Source of the DNA: Candidatus Kapaibacterium sp.
Lineage (GTDB): Bacteria; Bacteroidota; Ignavibacteria; Kapaibacteriales; UBA4661
NCBI GenBank assembly: GCA_025455065.1
Contig: JALONG010000039.1
Coordinates: 1-64,000 of the forward strand
Direction of reading: 5' to 3'
Length of the DNA stretch: 64,000 bases
The translations under genes and the position numbers were made by a program. Shown here one piece after another: positions 51,962 through 61,160 of the stretch. A model generated the notes under the pieces. It worked only from the letters and a program-made list of their open reading frames with translations, made no database searches and had not been told where the DNA came from. Positions within the stretch are counted from its first letter, which is position 1, and the number at the start of each line of letters is the position of its first letter.

Positions 51962-53494
51962 TTATGAAGCCTGCATAGCCGCTACACCCTTGTCGTTATT
52001 AACAAAATAATTAATCTCCGTTGCAACGCCGTCGCGGACGCGGACGCAGCGCAAATCAGCAGGAAACACTTGCGGCTTAATGACGGACTTCCCAAGCAGC
52101 ATCCGCACACATTCTTGCGCACCCTCGACGATAGACGGGTGCGGGTGAATGAGTTCCGACAGCTCTTCAATGCCTTTGTTCATGTAAATCAGCAGTGCTG
52201 CTGCCTGAATAGCGCTTGAAGACTGCTCTCCGACAATACGCATCCCCAAAAGCCGCATCTCGTCATCATCGCTGACGAGAATTTTGTAAAAACCGCGCAT
52301 ACTTCGCATTGCCAGCGCACGATTGATGTATTGGTAGTTGAAGGTTGCCACGCGGTAGGGGATATTTTTCGCGGCAAGTGTTTGTTCGTTCATGCCCACG
52401 CCCGAAACTTCAGGAATGAGGAACATAATCGTAGAGATATTGTCGTAGGTCAGATGTTTTTCTTCGTTGCTGTACATCGTCTCAATCACGTGTCGCCCTT
52501 CGACTTCGCCCACATTCACAAGCATAATGTCTGCCGTTAAATCACCAACGGCGAAGATATTTGGGATATTCGTGCGCCCGTCGGCATCCACGATAAAGTT
52601 TCCGCCGTCAGTCATTGCAAGCCCGATTTCACGCGCTCCCAAGCCGTTTACTGCCGGAACGCGACCAATCGAAATGAGTGCTTTTTCCACATTATGCGTT
52701 TCCACACGCCCGTCTTTGAATTTCAGCGTGTAATTCACCCGCCCGTCATCGTCAATGGTCATGCTTTCCAGCGAGGCGTTGCGATGAATTGTGATGCCGT
52801 TGGCAATGAAATTTTCCGTTACCGTGTCGGAAATATCCTTGTCCTCGAAAGGCAAGATATGGTCGGCTTTGTCAATAAGCCGGACATTGGTTTTACCGAA
52901 ATTGGAGAACACGGACGCAAACTCGCATCCAATCACACCCGCGCCAAGAATAACGAGGCTGTCGGGAAATTTTTTCCAATTGCCGATGCCGTCACTGGTA
53001 ACGATATTTTCTTCGTCAATGGTTACATTCGGCAATTTGCGCGGTGTGCTTCCGGCTGCCAGCACGATGTATTCCGAAGTGATAATTTCTTTGCCTTTGG
53101 GCGTAGTAACTTCGATTTGATTCGTCGAAATCAAGCGCCCGAAGCCGTGAATAAAGCGGAAACGCTCAGGGCAGATGCGCTCCGAAAGTTCATCCACCTG
53201 CTTGGCAAGCTGCTCATGGCGCTCCTGCACGGCTCTATGCGCTACTTTGATGATTTGCGGAAAATCCAATTTGAAATCGAAGACAGTATAACCACGCTCA
53301 GTAATGCGCAAGCGGCGCACATCCCGTGAGAGTTCCCAAAGAGTCTTGGACGAAAGCGCACCATTGTAGATGGCAGCGCCGCCCAATTTGTCTTTTTCAA
53401 TTAAAATAACGCGCTTGCCGAAATCCAGCGCCCGCATTGCGGCTGCGTATCCCGATGGTCCGCCGCCAATGACACATACATCACAGCTTTGCAT
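51962..53494 (-). CDS. Lipoamide-dehydrogenase-like flavoprotein lacking the redox disulfide (SthA-like)
   Basis: The 510-residue protein has the FAD fold start CDVCVIGGGPSGYAAAMRAL, an NAD(P) fold start VILGAGVIGCEFASVF near 190, the second FAD motif NIFAVGDLTADIML near 320 and the C-terminal ELIHPHPSIVEGAQE. At the usual GGTCLNVGCIPSK site it reads GGAAIYNGALSSKTL, so both redox cysteines are missing. It is therefore not a disulfide-exchanging dihydrolipoyl dehydrogenase. A soluble transhydrogenase (SthA) or another NAD(P)H oxidoreductase is more likely; no dehydrogenase-complex genes lie nearby. Confidence 0.85.
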   Translation of the reverse strand: MQSCDVCVIGGGPSGYAAAMRALDFGKRVILIEKDKLGGAAIYNGALSSKTLWELSRDVRRLRITERGYTVFDFKLDFPQIIKVAHRAVQERHEQLAKQVDELSERICPERFRFIHGFGRLISTNQIEVTTPKGKEIITSEYIVLAAGSTPRKLPNVTIDEENIVTSDGIGNWKKFPDSLVILGAGVIGCEFASVFSNFGKTNVRLIDKADHILPFEDKDISDTVTENFIANGITIHRNASLESMTIDDDGRVNYTLKFKDGRVETHNVEKALISIGRVPAVNGLGAREIGLAMTDGGNFIVDADGRTNIPNIFAVGDLTADIMLVNVGEVEGRHVIETMYSNEEKHLTYDNISTIMFLIPEVSGVGMNEQTLAAKNIPYRVATFNYQYINRALAMRSMRGFYKILVSDDDEMRLLGMRIVGEQSSSAIQAAALLIYMNKGIEELSELIHPHPSIVEGAQECVRMLLGKSVIKPQVFPADLRCVRVRDGVATEINYFVNNDKGVAAMQAS

Positions 53495-53580
53495 AATGCT
53501 TTCCTGAACGTTGATAAATGGTTGTTGTTGCTTGGGTTGATGGTTGTTGTATCAGTATCGGAAAACGTATTTGGTTGTGT

Positions 53581-53697
53581 TCAGTGCTGAGTGCTGAATG
53601 TTGAGTTAAGGAATCCTATGTATTTGTAAGACAAATACTTATGGTCTTCGCGTGTGTCACTCAAAACTTAACACTCAAAACTCAACACTTGTAACTA
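53581..53697. repeat. Intergenic inverted repeat with a GTATTTGT-AAG-ACAAATAC hairpin at its centre
   Basis: The left arm (53581-53610, built on GTGCTGAGTGCTGAATG) and the right arm (53657-53697, ACTCAAAACTTAACACTC and on) are imperfect inverses, with a perfect hairpin (53620-53638) between them. It lies between the flavoprotein and the unknown gene at 53702. Confidence 0.6.
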
Positions 53698-53701
53698 CGA
53701 C

Positions 53702-55417
53702 TTATTCTTCCTGCCGCGAAGAAAAAATACTGCTCCACCGCGCAAAAAGGCTTGATTTCGGTGGCTCTGTCTCTTTGTTGGAGGAAGATTCCTGTGTTGT
53801 TGTTGCTTGGTTGCCCGAATGTAATGCCTCATTTGCAAGTTTTGACGAGCCTTGCGGAGCATGAGCCGATGAGGAATCTTGCGTTTGAGCGTTATGATTC
53901 TGCTCTTGTGGTGTTGCCGACGGCTGAATAACCACGTATTCCGCATCGTGTATTTCCGCCTGAGCGCCGGAGGCGCGAAGCGTGGCTTGAAGCGGCTGTG
54001 GGGATGTTGCTGTCGCCGGAGTTGGTGCTTGAACTGCGGTATCTTCTCCAGATGACGACGAGAAATTGTTCATCATCGCAGCCAAACCCGCTAATTCTGT
54101 GCCAAATGTTGAGGGAAGTTCGTCATTAACATCCTTATCGGTAACATCCCCTGAAGAAGGCTCTGTGGCTGCGCTGTGATGCGGTGTTGCAGTGCTTGTG
54201 TGCGTCGTTTCGTATTCCTGCTCTGCGGCAGCGAGTTCGGCGTTCAAATCTTCTTCGGAACTATCATCGTTGTCATCAGAAGCAAGTGTTATTGAGGGCA
54301 GCGCGGGTGAATGGGCTTCGGTGGTTGATTTTGCTGCTTCTGAGGTTTTTTGCTCCGCAGCGTGTTCCGGTACGGTATTGAGGGAATCTATTGTCAGTTC
54401 GTCGGAAAGGGGCGAAGTTTCATCGGTAGTTTCCCTCGAAGCATCAAGTCCTGAAGGGGCTTTGGGCTTACGTTTTGCTGCGCCGATTGCGAGTTCGCCA
54501 ATCGTATCATCGGCTTTGATAATCGGTTCGTCATCGTCAAAGGTTATGGGAAGCGTTGCTGTGTCGCCGTGCGAGGTGGGAAGCGGTGTTTCGTGTTCCA
54601 GCTTGTTCACGATGTCGTTCAGCAAATGCAAAAATTCTCGCTGACCGATGTAGCGCAAAGCACGTGTTTTCATCATTTCTTCGAGTTCTTGGGCAATGCG
54701 ATAAATGCCTTTGTCATCCAAAAAAATGATAATTGCAGGCATCGGGACTTTGCCTCGATATTGCTGCAACGCACGGTCTGCGGCATGGATTTCGTCAAAC
54801 ATCTCGAAAATCGGTGTGAGCAAATCCGTAAATTCTTCGGGCGAATACTCCAAAATCACGTCGTTATCCACGTTCTGCAATGTGCGGTCAAATTCCACCA
54901 CCGAAACCAGCGAGACTTGGCGTACGGGCTGTTTTGTCGGGGCTTCGCTTTGTTTTGCCGCAATCCATTTGCGGAAGCCGTCCAGCAGGTAATCGTACTC
55001 TAAAAAATAATCCATACGCAGCATCACTTCGCTCAAGGTTTTGGTCGGCTCACCGCGATAGACAAACCATTTGAGCGTGGTACGAGGGCGCAAAATGTAA
55101 TTGAAGCGGGTTTTGATGGCGAGGTCTATGGCAGAGGTGAGGTCTTGATGGTCGAAACGGGCAGCTTCCATGCGGTATCGGTCGGCTTCGACCGTGTGCA
55201 TGGCGAGTTGTTCGTGGGCGTAGTCAAAACGCGGGTTTGCGGCACGTTGGAGTTGTTCTTCAAAAATCCACCACTGCACTTCCGCACCGAAAAAATTCCG
55301 GTAAAAGACAGGAATATCGGCACGTTCACGGATTTCTTGCCAATAAACGAATTGCTGTGCTGCTGCCAAGCGCTCGGTTAAAAGTTCTTTCGCTCGTTGT
55401 ATCTCGCGTTCAAACAT
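53702..55417 (-). CDS. Unknown acidic two-part protein
   Basis: The 571-residue protein is not recognised. The first ~275 residues are a folded, charged alpha/beta region with many aromatics (FVYWQEIRERADIPVFYRNF, FGAEVQWWIFEEQL, FVYRGEPTKTLSEVMLRM, PAIIIFLDDKGIYRIAQE). The remaining ~290 are low-complexity Glu/Asp/Ser/Thr/Ala/Gln (SSSGEDTAVQAPTPAT) and probably disordered. The last ~20 residues (KSSLFARWSSIFSSRQEE) look like an amphipathic helix. No signal peptide or membrane helix is seen. It lies alone, upstream of the flavoprotein on the same strand. Confidence 0.6.
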   Translation of the reverse strand: MFEREIQRAKELLTERLAAAQQFVYWQEIRERADIPVFYRNFFGAEVQWWIFEEQLQRAANPRFDYAHEQLAMHTVEADRYRMEAARFDHQDLTSAIDLAIKTRFNYILRPRTTLKWFVYRGEPTKTLSEVMLRMDYFLEYDYLLDGFRKWIAAKQSEAPTKQPVRQVSLVSVVEFDRTLQNVDNDVILEYSPEEFTDLLTPIFEMFDEIHAADRALQQYRGKVPMPAIIIFLDDKGIYRIAQELEEMMKTRALRYIGQREFLHLLNDIVNKLEHETPLPTSHGDTATLPITFDDDEPIIKADDTIGELAIGAAKRKPKAPSGLDASRETTDETSPLSDELTIDSLNTVPEHAAEQKTSEAAKSTTEAHSPALPSITLASDDNDDSSEEDLNAELAAAEQEYETTHTSTATPHHSAATEPSSGDVTDKDVNDELPSTFGTELAGLAAMMNNFSSSSGEDTAVQAPTPATATSPQPLQATLRASGAQAEIHDAEYVVIQPSATPQEQNHNAQTQDSSSAHAPQGSSKLANEALHSGNQATTTQESSSNKETEPPKSSLFARWSSIFSSRQEE

Positions 55418-55468
55418 AATTGCTCAACAAATGAAGGGAAGCGGGGTTCTTGCTTGAATCTTTACAGG

Positions 55469-55519
55469 AAAGCGAGGCTTTCGCCCCGAAAACGGGAAGC
55501 GAGAGCCTCGCAATTTGAG
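55469..55519 (-). terminator. Large GC-rich hairpin downstream of the ATP-grasp gene
   Basis: GCGAGGC...GCCTCGC encloses an inner CCCCG-AAAA-CGGG pairing. Read on the minus strand it is followed only by TTTCCTGT. It lies 70 bases beyond the ATP-grasp stop, so it may terminate that gene or be a repeat element. Confidence 0.4.
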
Positions 55520-55589
55520 AGCATTTGATATGTGCCGCAAAAAAGCAGCAATCAAACACTAAAAACCAAAAACTACCAACCAAAAACTA

Positions 55590-56801
55590 TCACGCTGTCG
55601 CTTTTTCCGGTGCGGGCAGCGTCATGTAAAAATCGTTGTAAAAGCGTTGTTGATAATTGTCGAGAAGTTCGGTGATGCGGTCATATTTAGGCGAAGAAAC
55701 GATGATTCCGGCGTGTTGCGCCTTGTTCATGCGCCAAACGATTTCCGCGTCGTTGTAGGACGTAGTATCGGGATATTCCTGCTTCGAGAGCGAAATGATG
55801 ATGCCGGAATAATCTTTCTTTGCCTTCGGTGCTTTGTAGGGTTTACTGCCGTAGGAAATTTCGATTTTTGCCCATTCCGCCCAAAGATTCACGCCTGTTC
55901 CGGCTTCGACCATTTCAACGATGTTCGCTCCGCCCACGCGGGCTGCGGTTTCCATAAAGTACATTTTGCCGTCGGCGTGAGATTTGATGAACTCCGTGTG
56001 CGACGCACCAAAGCGCAATCCCATTGCCTTCAAGACGGTTTCGTTTGCTTTGAGCGAATCTTTTTCGTCTGCCGAACCGTGTTCGACGATGCGCGTGGTG
56101 AAAATGCCGCCGCCGTGCATGACTTCAAAGGGCGGTTTGCCGTATTTGCTGACCGCAGCAAAGACCACTTTGCCTTCGTACATGAGCGAATCCACGTGGA
56201 AAATGTCGCCCGGCAAGAACTGTTCCACCAAATACCACGAGCGGCGGTCGCCGAGTTCCTCGTAAATTTTCCAGAGTTCTTCGTGCGACGTAACTTTTTT
56301 CACGCCGATAGCTGAAGCCTCGCCGCGAGGTTTGACGATGTAGGGAAGTGGTACGCGCTGGGTAAATGCTTGGACTTGGCTTTCGTTTACCAAATGCACG
56401 TAATCCGGCGCGAGAACGCCTTCATCCCACGCACGGCGGCGCATAGCGAGTTTGTCGCGGAAATTACGGGTAATCGTCTCGCCGAAGCCGCGTATTTGCA
56501 AGTGGTCGCGGAGTAATCCTGCTGCTTCCAAATCGTAATCGTCCAAAGCGACAATTGCATCAATTTTTTCTTTGCGGGCGACATATGACACGCTGTTCAG
56601 AAGTTCGGTGTCGTCCCATTTGCCGTCCACATCGCGTAAAACATAGACTTCATCAATGGACTCGCGGGGCCATGCCGCATTGTTGGTACGTGGTGCGGTG
56701 AGCAAAAGAACGCGGCAGCCTTGACGCTTGGCTTCGCGCAAAAATTCTGAGCCTTTGTCATAACTCGCCAAGCACAGTATGGTAAATTCTTGATTACCCA
56801 T
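55590..56801 (-). CDS. ATP-grasp enzyme of unknown substrate
   Basis: The 403-residue protein has an N-terminal Rossmann-like half (TILCLASYDKGSEFLREA) and an ATP-grasp half with VKPRGEASAIGVKKVTSHEE near 155, YLVEQFLPGDIFHVDSLM near 192, EFIKSHADGKMYFMETAARVGG near 266 and NIVEMVEAGTGVNLWAEWA near 288 (metal and ATP-site residues). These enzymes link a carboxylate to an amine or thiol. The family resembles carboxylate-amine ligases close to CarB and L-amino acid ligases. A GGAG site precedes the ATG, and the MFS gene lies 73 bases upstream on the same strand. Confidence 0.82.
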   Translation of the reverse strand: MGNQEFTILCLASYDKGSEFLREAKRQGCRVLLLTAPRTNNAAWPRESIDEVYVLRDVDGKWDDTELLNSVSYVARKEKIDAIVALDDYDLEAAGLLRDHLQIRGFGETITRNFRDKLAMRRRAWDEGVLAPDYVHLVNESQVQAFTQRVPLPYIVKPRGEASAIGVKKVTSHEELWKIYEELGDRRSWYLVEQFLPGDIFHVDSLMYEGKVVFAAVSKYGKPPFEVMHGGGIFTTRIVEHGSADEKDSLKANETVLKAMGLRFGASHTEFIKSHADGKMYFMETAARVGGANIVEMVEAGTGVNLWAEWAKIEISYGSKPYKAPKAKKDYSGIIISLSKQEYPDTTSYNDAEIVWRMNKAQHAGIIVSSPKYDRITELLDNYQQRFYNDFYMTLPAPEKATA

Positions 56802-56831
56802 TGGTTACTCCAAAAAATGTAATGGACGAAT

Positions 56832-56839
56832 GAAAGATA
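56832..56839 (-). promoter_or_regulatory. Candidate -7 element TATCTTTC upstream of the ATP-grasp gene
   Basis: Minus strand TATCTTTC lies 30 bases before the ATP-grasp ATG (56801) and differs from TAnnTTTG only in the last base. A nearby TACATTTA gives a second, overlapping candidate. Confidence 0.3.
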
Positions 56840-56874
56840 AATGTAACGATGATTGTGGACGTGTTCAAATTTGT

Positions 56875-58128
56875 TCAAATCGTCTCGGTATAATTGAGTT
56901 CCTTACCAAAAGTCTCATGCAGCCCCCAAAGACAGATAAACGCTATCGTCATGGCGATTGAAGCCGTTGCAATGCCGGCACCGACAAGTCCCAATGACGG
57001 TACAAAACTCCGAAAAAGCCACGTCATGGGAACAAGCGAACCGCGCACGAAATTGGGTGCTGTTGTTGCCACTGTTGCGCGAAGATTGGTGCCAAACTGT
57101 TCTGCTGCAACAGTAACAAAAATTGCCCAATAGCCCGAAGACAAGCCTAAAAGCAGAACAATCATGTACACGGTATCGGCTGTCGGCATGGGAAAAATTT
57201 TGTTCATCAGAAAATACGCAGCAATGCAGAGAGAATCAAATACTAAAAATGCAAACAGCACTTTTTTTCTGCTTTGCAGGCGTTGGCTGAGATAGCCCGT
57301 CAGAAAATCACCAAGCGTTATTCCGACGTAGCAGAACATAATTGCTCTGCCGCCGCTCACGGGGTCTTTCACGCCCATTGCTGCGGCAAATTCCGGCGAA
57401 AATGTTACCAAAATTCCTACCACAACCCATAGTGGAACGCCCACCAACACGCACCGCACATAACGCTCGAAACGTTCTCGATTGGTGAAAAGGCTGAAAA
57501 AATCACCGCGTTTCGTTTCGCTGTCTTTTACTTTACTGAACATTCCCGATTCATAAACGCCGATGCGCAAGATAAGCAGCGCCAAACCTAAGCCACCGCC
57601 GATAAAGTATGCAATGCGCCAATCAAATGCCTCTGCCACAAAATACGCCAACACTGCGCCCGAAACGCCCACGCCGGCGACAATCATCGTTCCGTAGCCG
57701 CGTATTTCTTTCGGCATGACTTCCACAACAAGCGTAATTCCAGCGCCTAATTCACCCGCAAGTCCGATTCCGGCAATAAAGCGGAGCGCGGCGTACATAT
57801 CAATCGAATTGACAAAGCCGTTGGCAATGTTTGCCAGCGAGTAGGTGATAATGGAGCCGAACAAAATCGAAAGTCGCCCTTTTTTATCGCCTAAAATGCC
57901 CCAAAATACGCCGCCTACCAACATTCCGAACATTTGCATATTGATAAGAAACAACCCGTCATCCATAAGTTGCTGTCCCGCCAAACCAAGCCCTTTTAAG
58001 CTGGGAACGCGGACAATACTAAAAAGAACGAGGTCGTAAATGTCCACAAAGTACCCAAGTGCCGCGACAATAACGGCTGCATTAAAAATGCTTGTGGAAC
58101 TGCCTTTTTCTGCTGCTGTTGAACTCAT
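56875..58128 (-). CDS. Major facilitator superfamily transporter
   Basis: The 417-residue protein has about 12 hydrophobic helices in two halves and MFS loop motifs (WGILGDKKGRLSILFGSII near residue 80, with G-D-K-K-G-R; TGYLSQRLQSRKKVLF in the second half). It resembles the sugar/metabolite:H+ symporter branch (SPLKGL loop; AGIGLAGELGAGITLVVEVM). Its substrate is unknown. The ATG at 58128 (MSSTAAEK) has AGGA nearby. With the ATP-grasp gene downstream it may form a small export or uptake unit. Confidence 0.85.
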   Translation of the reverse strand: MSSTAAEKGSSTSIFNAAVIVAALGYFVDIYDLVLFSIVRVPSLKGLGLAGQQLMDDGLFLINMQMFGMLVGGVFWGILGDKKGRLSILFGSIITYSLANIANGFVNSIDMYAALRFIAGIGLAGELGAGITLVVEVMPKEIRGYGTMIVAGVGVSGAVLAYFVAEAFDWRIAYFIGGGLGLALLILRIGVYESGMFSKVKDSETKRGDFFSLFTNRERFERYVRCVLVGVPLWVVVGILVTFSPEFAAAMGVKDPVSGGRAIMFCYVGITLGDFLTGYLSQRLQSRKKVLFAFLVFDSLCIAAYFLMNKIFPMPTADTVYMIVLLLGLSSGYWAIFVTVAAEQFGTNLRATVATTAPNFVRGSLVPMTWLFRSFVPSLGLVGAGIATASIAMTIAFICLWGLHETFGKELNYTETI

Positions 58129-58177
58129 AGTTTTCCTGAACACAAGTAATTACAGACCAAAAGAATTGATTTGGCGC

Positions 58178-58185
58178 TAAAGATA
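58178..58185 (-). promoter_or_regulatory. Candidate -7 element TATCTTTA of the MFS gene
   Basis: Minus strand TATCTTTA, about 50 bases before the MFS ATG, fits TAnnTTT plus A. The rest of the 398-base gap up to the DUF4136 start shows no gene; a repeated GACGTTTT word (near 58361 and 58382) is the only other pattern. Confidence 0.35.
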
Positions 58186-58526
58186 CACAATTCTTTGCTT
58201 TTGTGGTATGGGCAATATACGGTAAAGGGGAAGAATTTTTTTATTGCCCGTACTCAACCCTCACGGAATATCTTTTTTGTGGCACAGACGCACTTAGTAT
58301 TGGTGCTTGAAACCCGCATAAAAACTTGTTCTTGTGAAAAAACGGATTTTTGACTATGACGTTTTGGCATAGAAAAATGTGACGTTTTAGACCGTAACGA
58401 ATGTCTGCGAAGGCGGTTATTACTAGAAAGAGACCAAACAAAGGTCGTCTGCAAAAATCAAGTACACAACAATTTTTTCGCTCATTTTCTTATTCTCATG
58501 TTCTTACTCTTATCAGGAGAAATGCT

Positions 58527-59192
58527 ATGAAAACGCTTATCCAAACCTCGCTTCGTAACGCGCTTTTGCGCACGTTCTCGGCAACATACACTCTTGCAAT
58601 CTATCGTTTCTTTTTTGCTTTTTCCTTCGCGTTGGTCATCGCTTTGGGCGGCGCTTTGACTTCCTGCTCTGCCGCAAAAATTTATTCGGAATCCTCGCCC
58701 GATGCCCGCTACAACACATACCGCACGTTTGCTTTGGTGGACGAACCGCACCGCGTCCCGAAGCAAAGCCGCGCCAGCATTGACATTATGGAAACAAACA
58801 TCGAACAAGCATTGGAGCGGGAGATGGAGCGTCGGGGCTATGTCGTGAATGAACAGCAGCCGGATTTACTGGTGAAATACTCCATTGTCGTTGATAGAGA
58901 CACGAAACTTGTGTCGCAGCCTGTTTATCGTCAGCGCCCCGTTGTGGCAGTGGGAGGCTTTTGGAGACCGCGTTATTACGTGAGTTCTGCGCCTATGGTT
59001 GTTGGCTCAAGAACCCGTGCGGTGACGCACAAAGAAGGCGTGTTGATAATTGACATTATTGAGCGTGCAACGGGCAAAACGGTTTGGCACGGCTGGTCAG
59101 AAGAGCCGATTGCGACAAACGCTGATGTAACGCGGGTTTTGAGCGATAATGTCCGCGATATTATGAATGCGTATCCGATTGCAGCGCGGTAA
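58527..59192 (+). CDS. DUF4136 lipoprotein
   Basis: The 221-residue protein has a long signal peptide with a lipobox ALTSC (Cys near residue 48). The DUF4136 domain follows: DARYNTYRTFALVDEP, IEQALEREMERRGYVV, PDLLVKYSIVV and ERATGKTVWHGWSEEPI. DUF4136 lipoproteins are common in Bacteroidota and are probably periplasmic or outer-membrane. The ATG at 58527 has AGGAGA seven bases upstream, which rules out the in-frame extension to 58401. A clean terminator follows. Confidence 0.88.
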   Translation: MKTLIQTSLRNALLRTFSATYTLAIYRFFFAFSFALVIALGGALTSCSAAKIYSESSPDARYNTYRTFALVDEPHRVPKQSRASIDIMETNIEQALEREMERRGYVVNEQQPDLLVKYSIVVDRDTKLVSQPVYRQRPVVAVGGFWRPRYYVSSAPMVVGSRTRAVTHKEGVLIIDIIERATGKTVWHGWSEEPIATNADVTRVLSDNVRDIMNAYPIAAR

Positions 59193-59233
59193 GAATGTTT
59201 CAGAACAATTCTACAAGGGGAACTACCATCTCG

Positions 59234-59270
59234 AAAGGCAGGCAGCGTGAGGCTTCCTGCCTTTTTCTTT
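59234..59270 (+). terminator. Intrinsic terminator of the DUF4136 gene
   Basis: AAAGGCAGG (59234-59242) pairs with CCTGCCTTT (59256-59264), followed by TTCTTT. Confidence 0.88.
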
Positions 59271-59356
59271 GCAGTAAGGTTTGTTGTGCTGAAATTTCGG
59301 GCATCTTCTCACTGTACAGGCGAATGTTTGTATTATGGCACAAAATCAGGCTTTGG

Positions 59357-59440
59357 TGGCACAGACATTCTTGTCTGTGCAGGTTTGTATCCTTAACACC
59401 GTTCGCTCATTTCGGACACAGACAAGAATGTCTGTGCTAC
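59357..59440. repeat. Paired palindromic repeat, GCACAGACA family
   Basis: A perfect hairpin GCACAGACA-TTCT-TGTCTGTGC at 59359-59380 and a second one (59417-59437). The linker contains CCTTAACACCGTT and CGCTCATTTC, as in the 21775 copy. Confidence 0.8.
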
Positions 59441-59459
59441 GAAGAAGAGGTTTGCATTA

Positions 59460-60959
59460 CTAACTTTGATACTGTCTATTGGCAAGCATAATTTCCTCAA
59501 CATCGTCAAAATGCACTTTTTCCGCCCCCAAAATTTGATAGTTCTCATGCCCTTTTCCCGCCACAAGCACGATGTCACCTGCTTTTGCGAGGTTTATAGC
59601 GTGACGAATGGCTTCACGCCTTTCGGCGAGGACGGTGGTTGCGGCAAATTTTTCTTTCGGGATTCCGGCTAAAATATCATCCAAAATCGTCAAAGGGTCT
59701 TCCAAGCGAGGATTATCGCTGGTGAGAATGGGTAAATCTGCCAGATTGGAAGCAATCGCGCCCATTTTCGGGCGTTTGGTTTTGTCGCGGTTGCCGCCGC
59801 AGCCGAAAACGCAGATAATACGACCTTCAGGAGCCGATGTGTCGCGGAGTTCGCGGCAGGCAAGCAGGGCTTTTTCCAGCGCATCGGGTGTGTGTGCGTA
59901 ATCAACGATTGCAACTGCTTGGTCGTTGAAAATGGGAAGGCGCTGCATCCTTCCGGGAGCGCCTTGTACGCGGGTTTCAAGAGCATTCTTTAATGTTGCT
60001 GTCGAGACTCCCAGCGCTGAAGCCATTGCCACACACGCGGCAACATTTTCTACGTTAAATTTCCCGATAAGCGGCATCGAACCTTGCATTGATTCGCCGT
60101 TAATCAACAGGGTTACGTGTGTGCGCGTAAAGCTAAATTTTTCCTCGCTAATCTGCACACTTGCTTTTGATGAGCGCCCAAACAGCACACGTGTTGCCGC
60201 TTTTGTGTCGCGGAGCATAAACGCGCACCGCGCATCATCGGCATTCGCAACGGCGACACTTGATTCGGGCAGCATATCGAAAAGCCGCTTTTTCGCTTCG
60301 GCGTAGGCATCCATTGTGACGTGGAAATCCAAGTGGTCTTGCGTGAGATTGGTAAAGATTGCTCCGGCGAAGGTGATTCCATGAACACGTTCCAGCGAAA
60401 GCGCATGGGAGCTGACTTCCATGACAATCGCCGTTGCGCCGCGTTTACGCATATCGGCAAAAAGTGCGCACAGTTCCGGTGCTTCGGGCGTGGTAAAATT
60501 CGTGGGAATGGTTTCTTCGCCAAAATAATTACCTGTCGTGCCGATGATTCCTACTTGCTCACCCATTGCTTCCAGCAAATGTTTGAGGACAAAGGTACAG
60601 GTTGTTTTACCGTTTGTCCCCGTAATGCCGAAAACACGTAACTTGGTGGAAGGTTGGTCATACCAAACGTGTGCAATTTCCGCCAGCGCCTTGCGGGTGT
60701 CAGGGACAAGCACCAGTGCCACGTGTGGCGGCACATCTAATTCCCGTTCTGCTACAATAACCCGTGCGCCGCCCGTGATTGCTTGTGCGGCGTAATCATG
60801 CCCGTCGCTTTGCAAACCCTTGATTGCGACAAATAACGAATCTTCGGTGCATCGCCGCGAATCATACTGAATGTTCGTAACAGCCCGGGCAAGAGCGTGT
60901 GCATCGCCGCGAAGCGTGTAATTAAGCGTGTTTTCAAGCAATGTATGGAGCGATTTCAT
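59460..60959 (-). CDS. murE: UDP-N-acetylmuramoyl-tripeptide synthetase, meso-DAP adding
   Basis: Adds meso-diaminopimelate to UDP-MurNAc-L-Ala-D-Glu in peptidoglycan synthesis. The 499-residue Mur ligase has FGITGTNGKTTCTF (P-loop) near 111, NLTQDHLDFHVTMDAYAEAK near 187 and the DAP-specific SDNPRLEDP near 404. The start is the ATG at 60959. An in-frame extension to 61238 runs through a GCACAGACA repeat and encodes nothing related. The gene stands alone instead of lying in a dcw cluster, which is unusual. Confidence 0.95.
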   Translation of the reverse strand: MKSLHTLLENTLNYTLRGDAHALARAVTNIQYDSRRCTEDSLFVAIKGLQSDGHDYAAQAITGGARVIVAERELDVPPHVALVLVPDTRKALAEIAHVWYDQPSTKLRVFGITGTNGKTTCTFVLKHLLEAMGEQVGIIGTTGNYFGEETIPTNFTTPEAPELCALFADMRKRGATAIVMEVSSHALSLERVHGITFAGAIFTNLTQDHLDFHVTMDAYAEAKKRLFDMLPESSVAVANADDARCAFMLRDTKAATRVLFGRSSKASVQISEEKFSFTRTHVTLLINGESMQGSMPLIGKFNVENVAACVAMASALGVSTATLKNALETRVQGAPGRMQRLPIFNDQAVAIVDYAHTPDALEKALLACRELRDTSAPEGRIICVFGCGGNRDKTKRPKMGAIASNLADLPILTSDNPRLEDPLTILDDILAGIPKEKFAATTVLAERREAIRHAINLAKAGDIVLVAGKGHENYQILGAEKVHFDDVEEIMLANRQYQS

Positions 60960-61160
60960 CGTGGCTTGAGGAAAAATGAAACAAGTTAGGATGACGAAAT
61001 ATTTTCGGCATAAAAACGCTGCAACATACGGTAAATGCTGAAAATAATCAACGGGAAATACAATCGTTTGTTGGAAATAGTCGCTATGTGCGAGGTTTTT
61101 TGTATCATTGCGAAGTTTTTGACCATTTGACTGGCGAAAAAAAAAGTATAAAGACTTTAG

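Noticed and set aside
58401..58526. N-terminal extension of the DUF4136 protein
   Set aside because: A Shine-Dalgarno site and a signal peptide start at 58527; the extension would bury the signal peptide.
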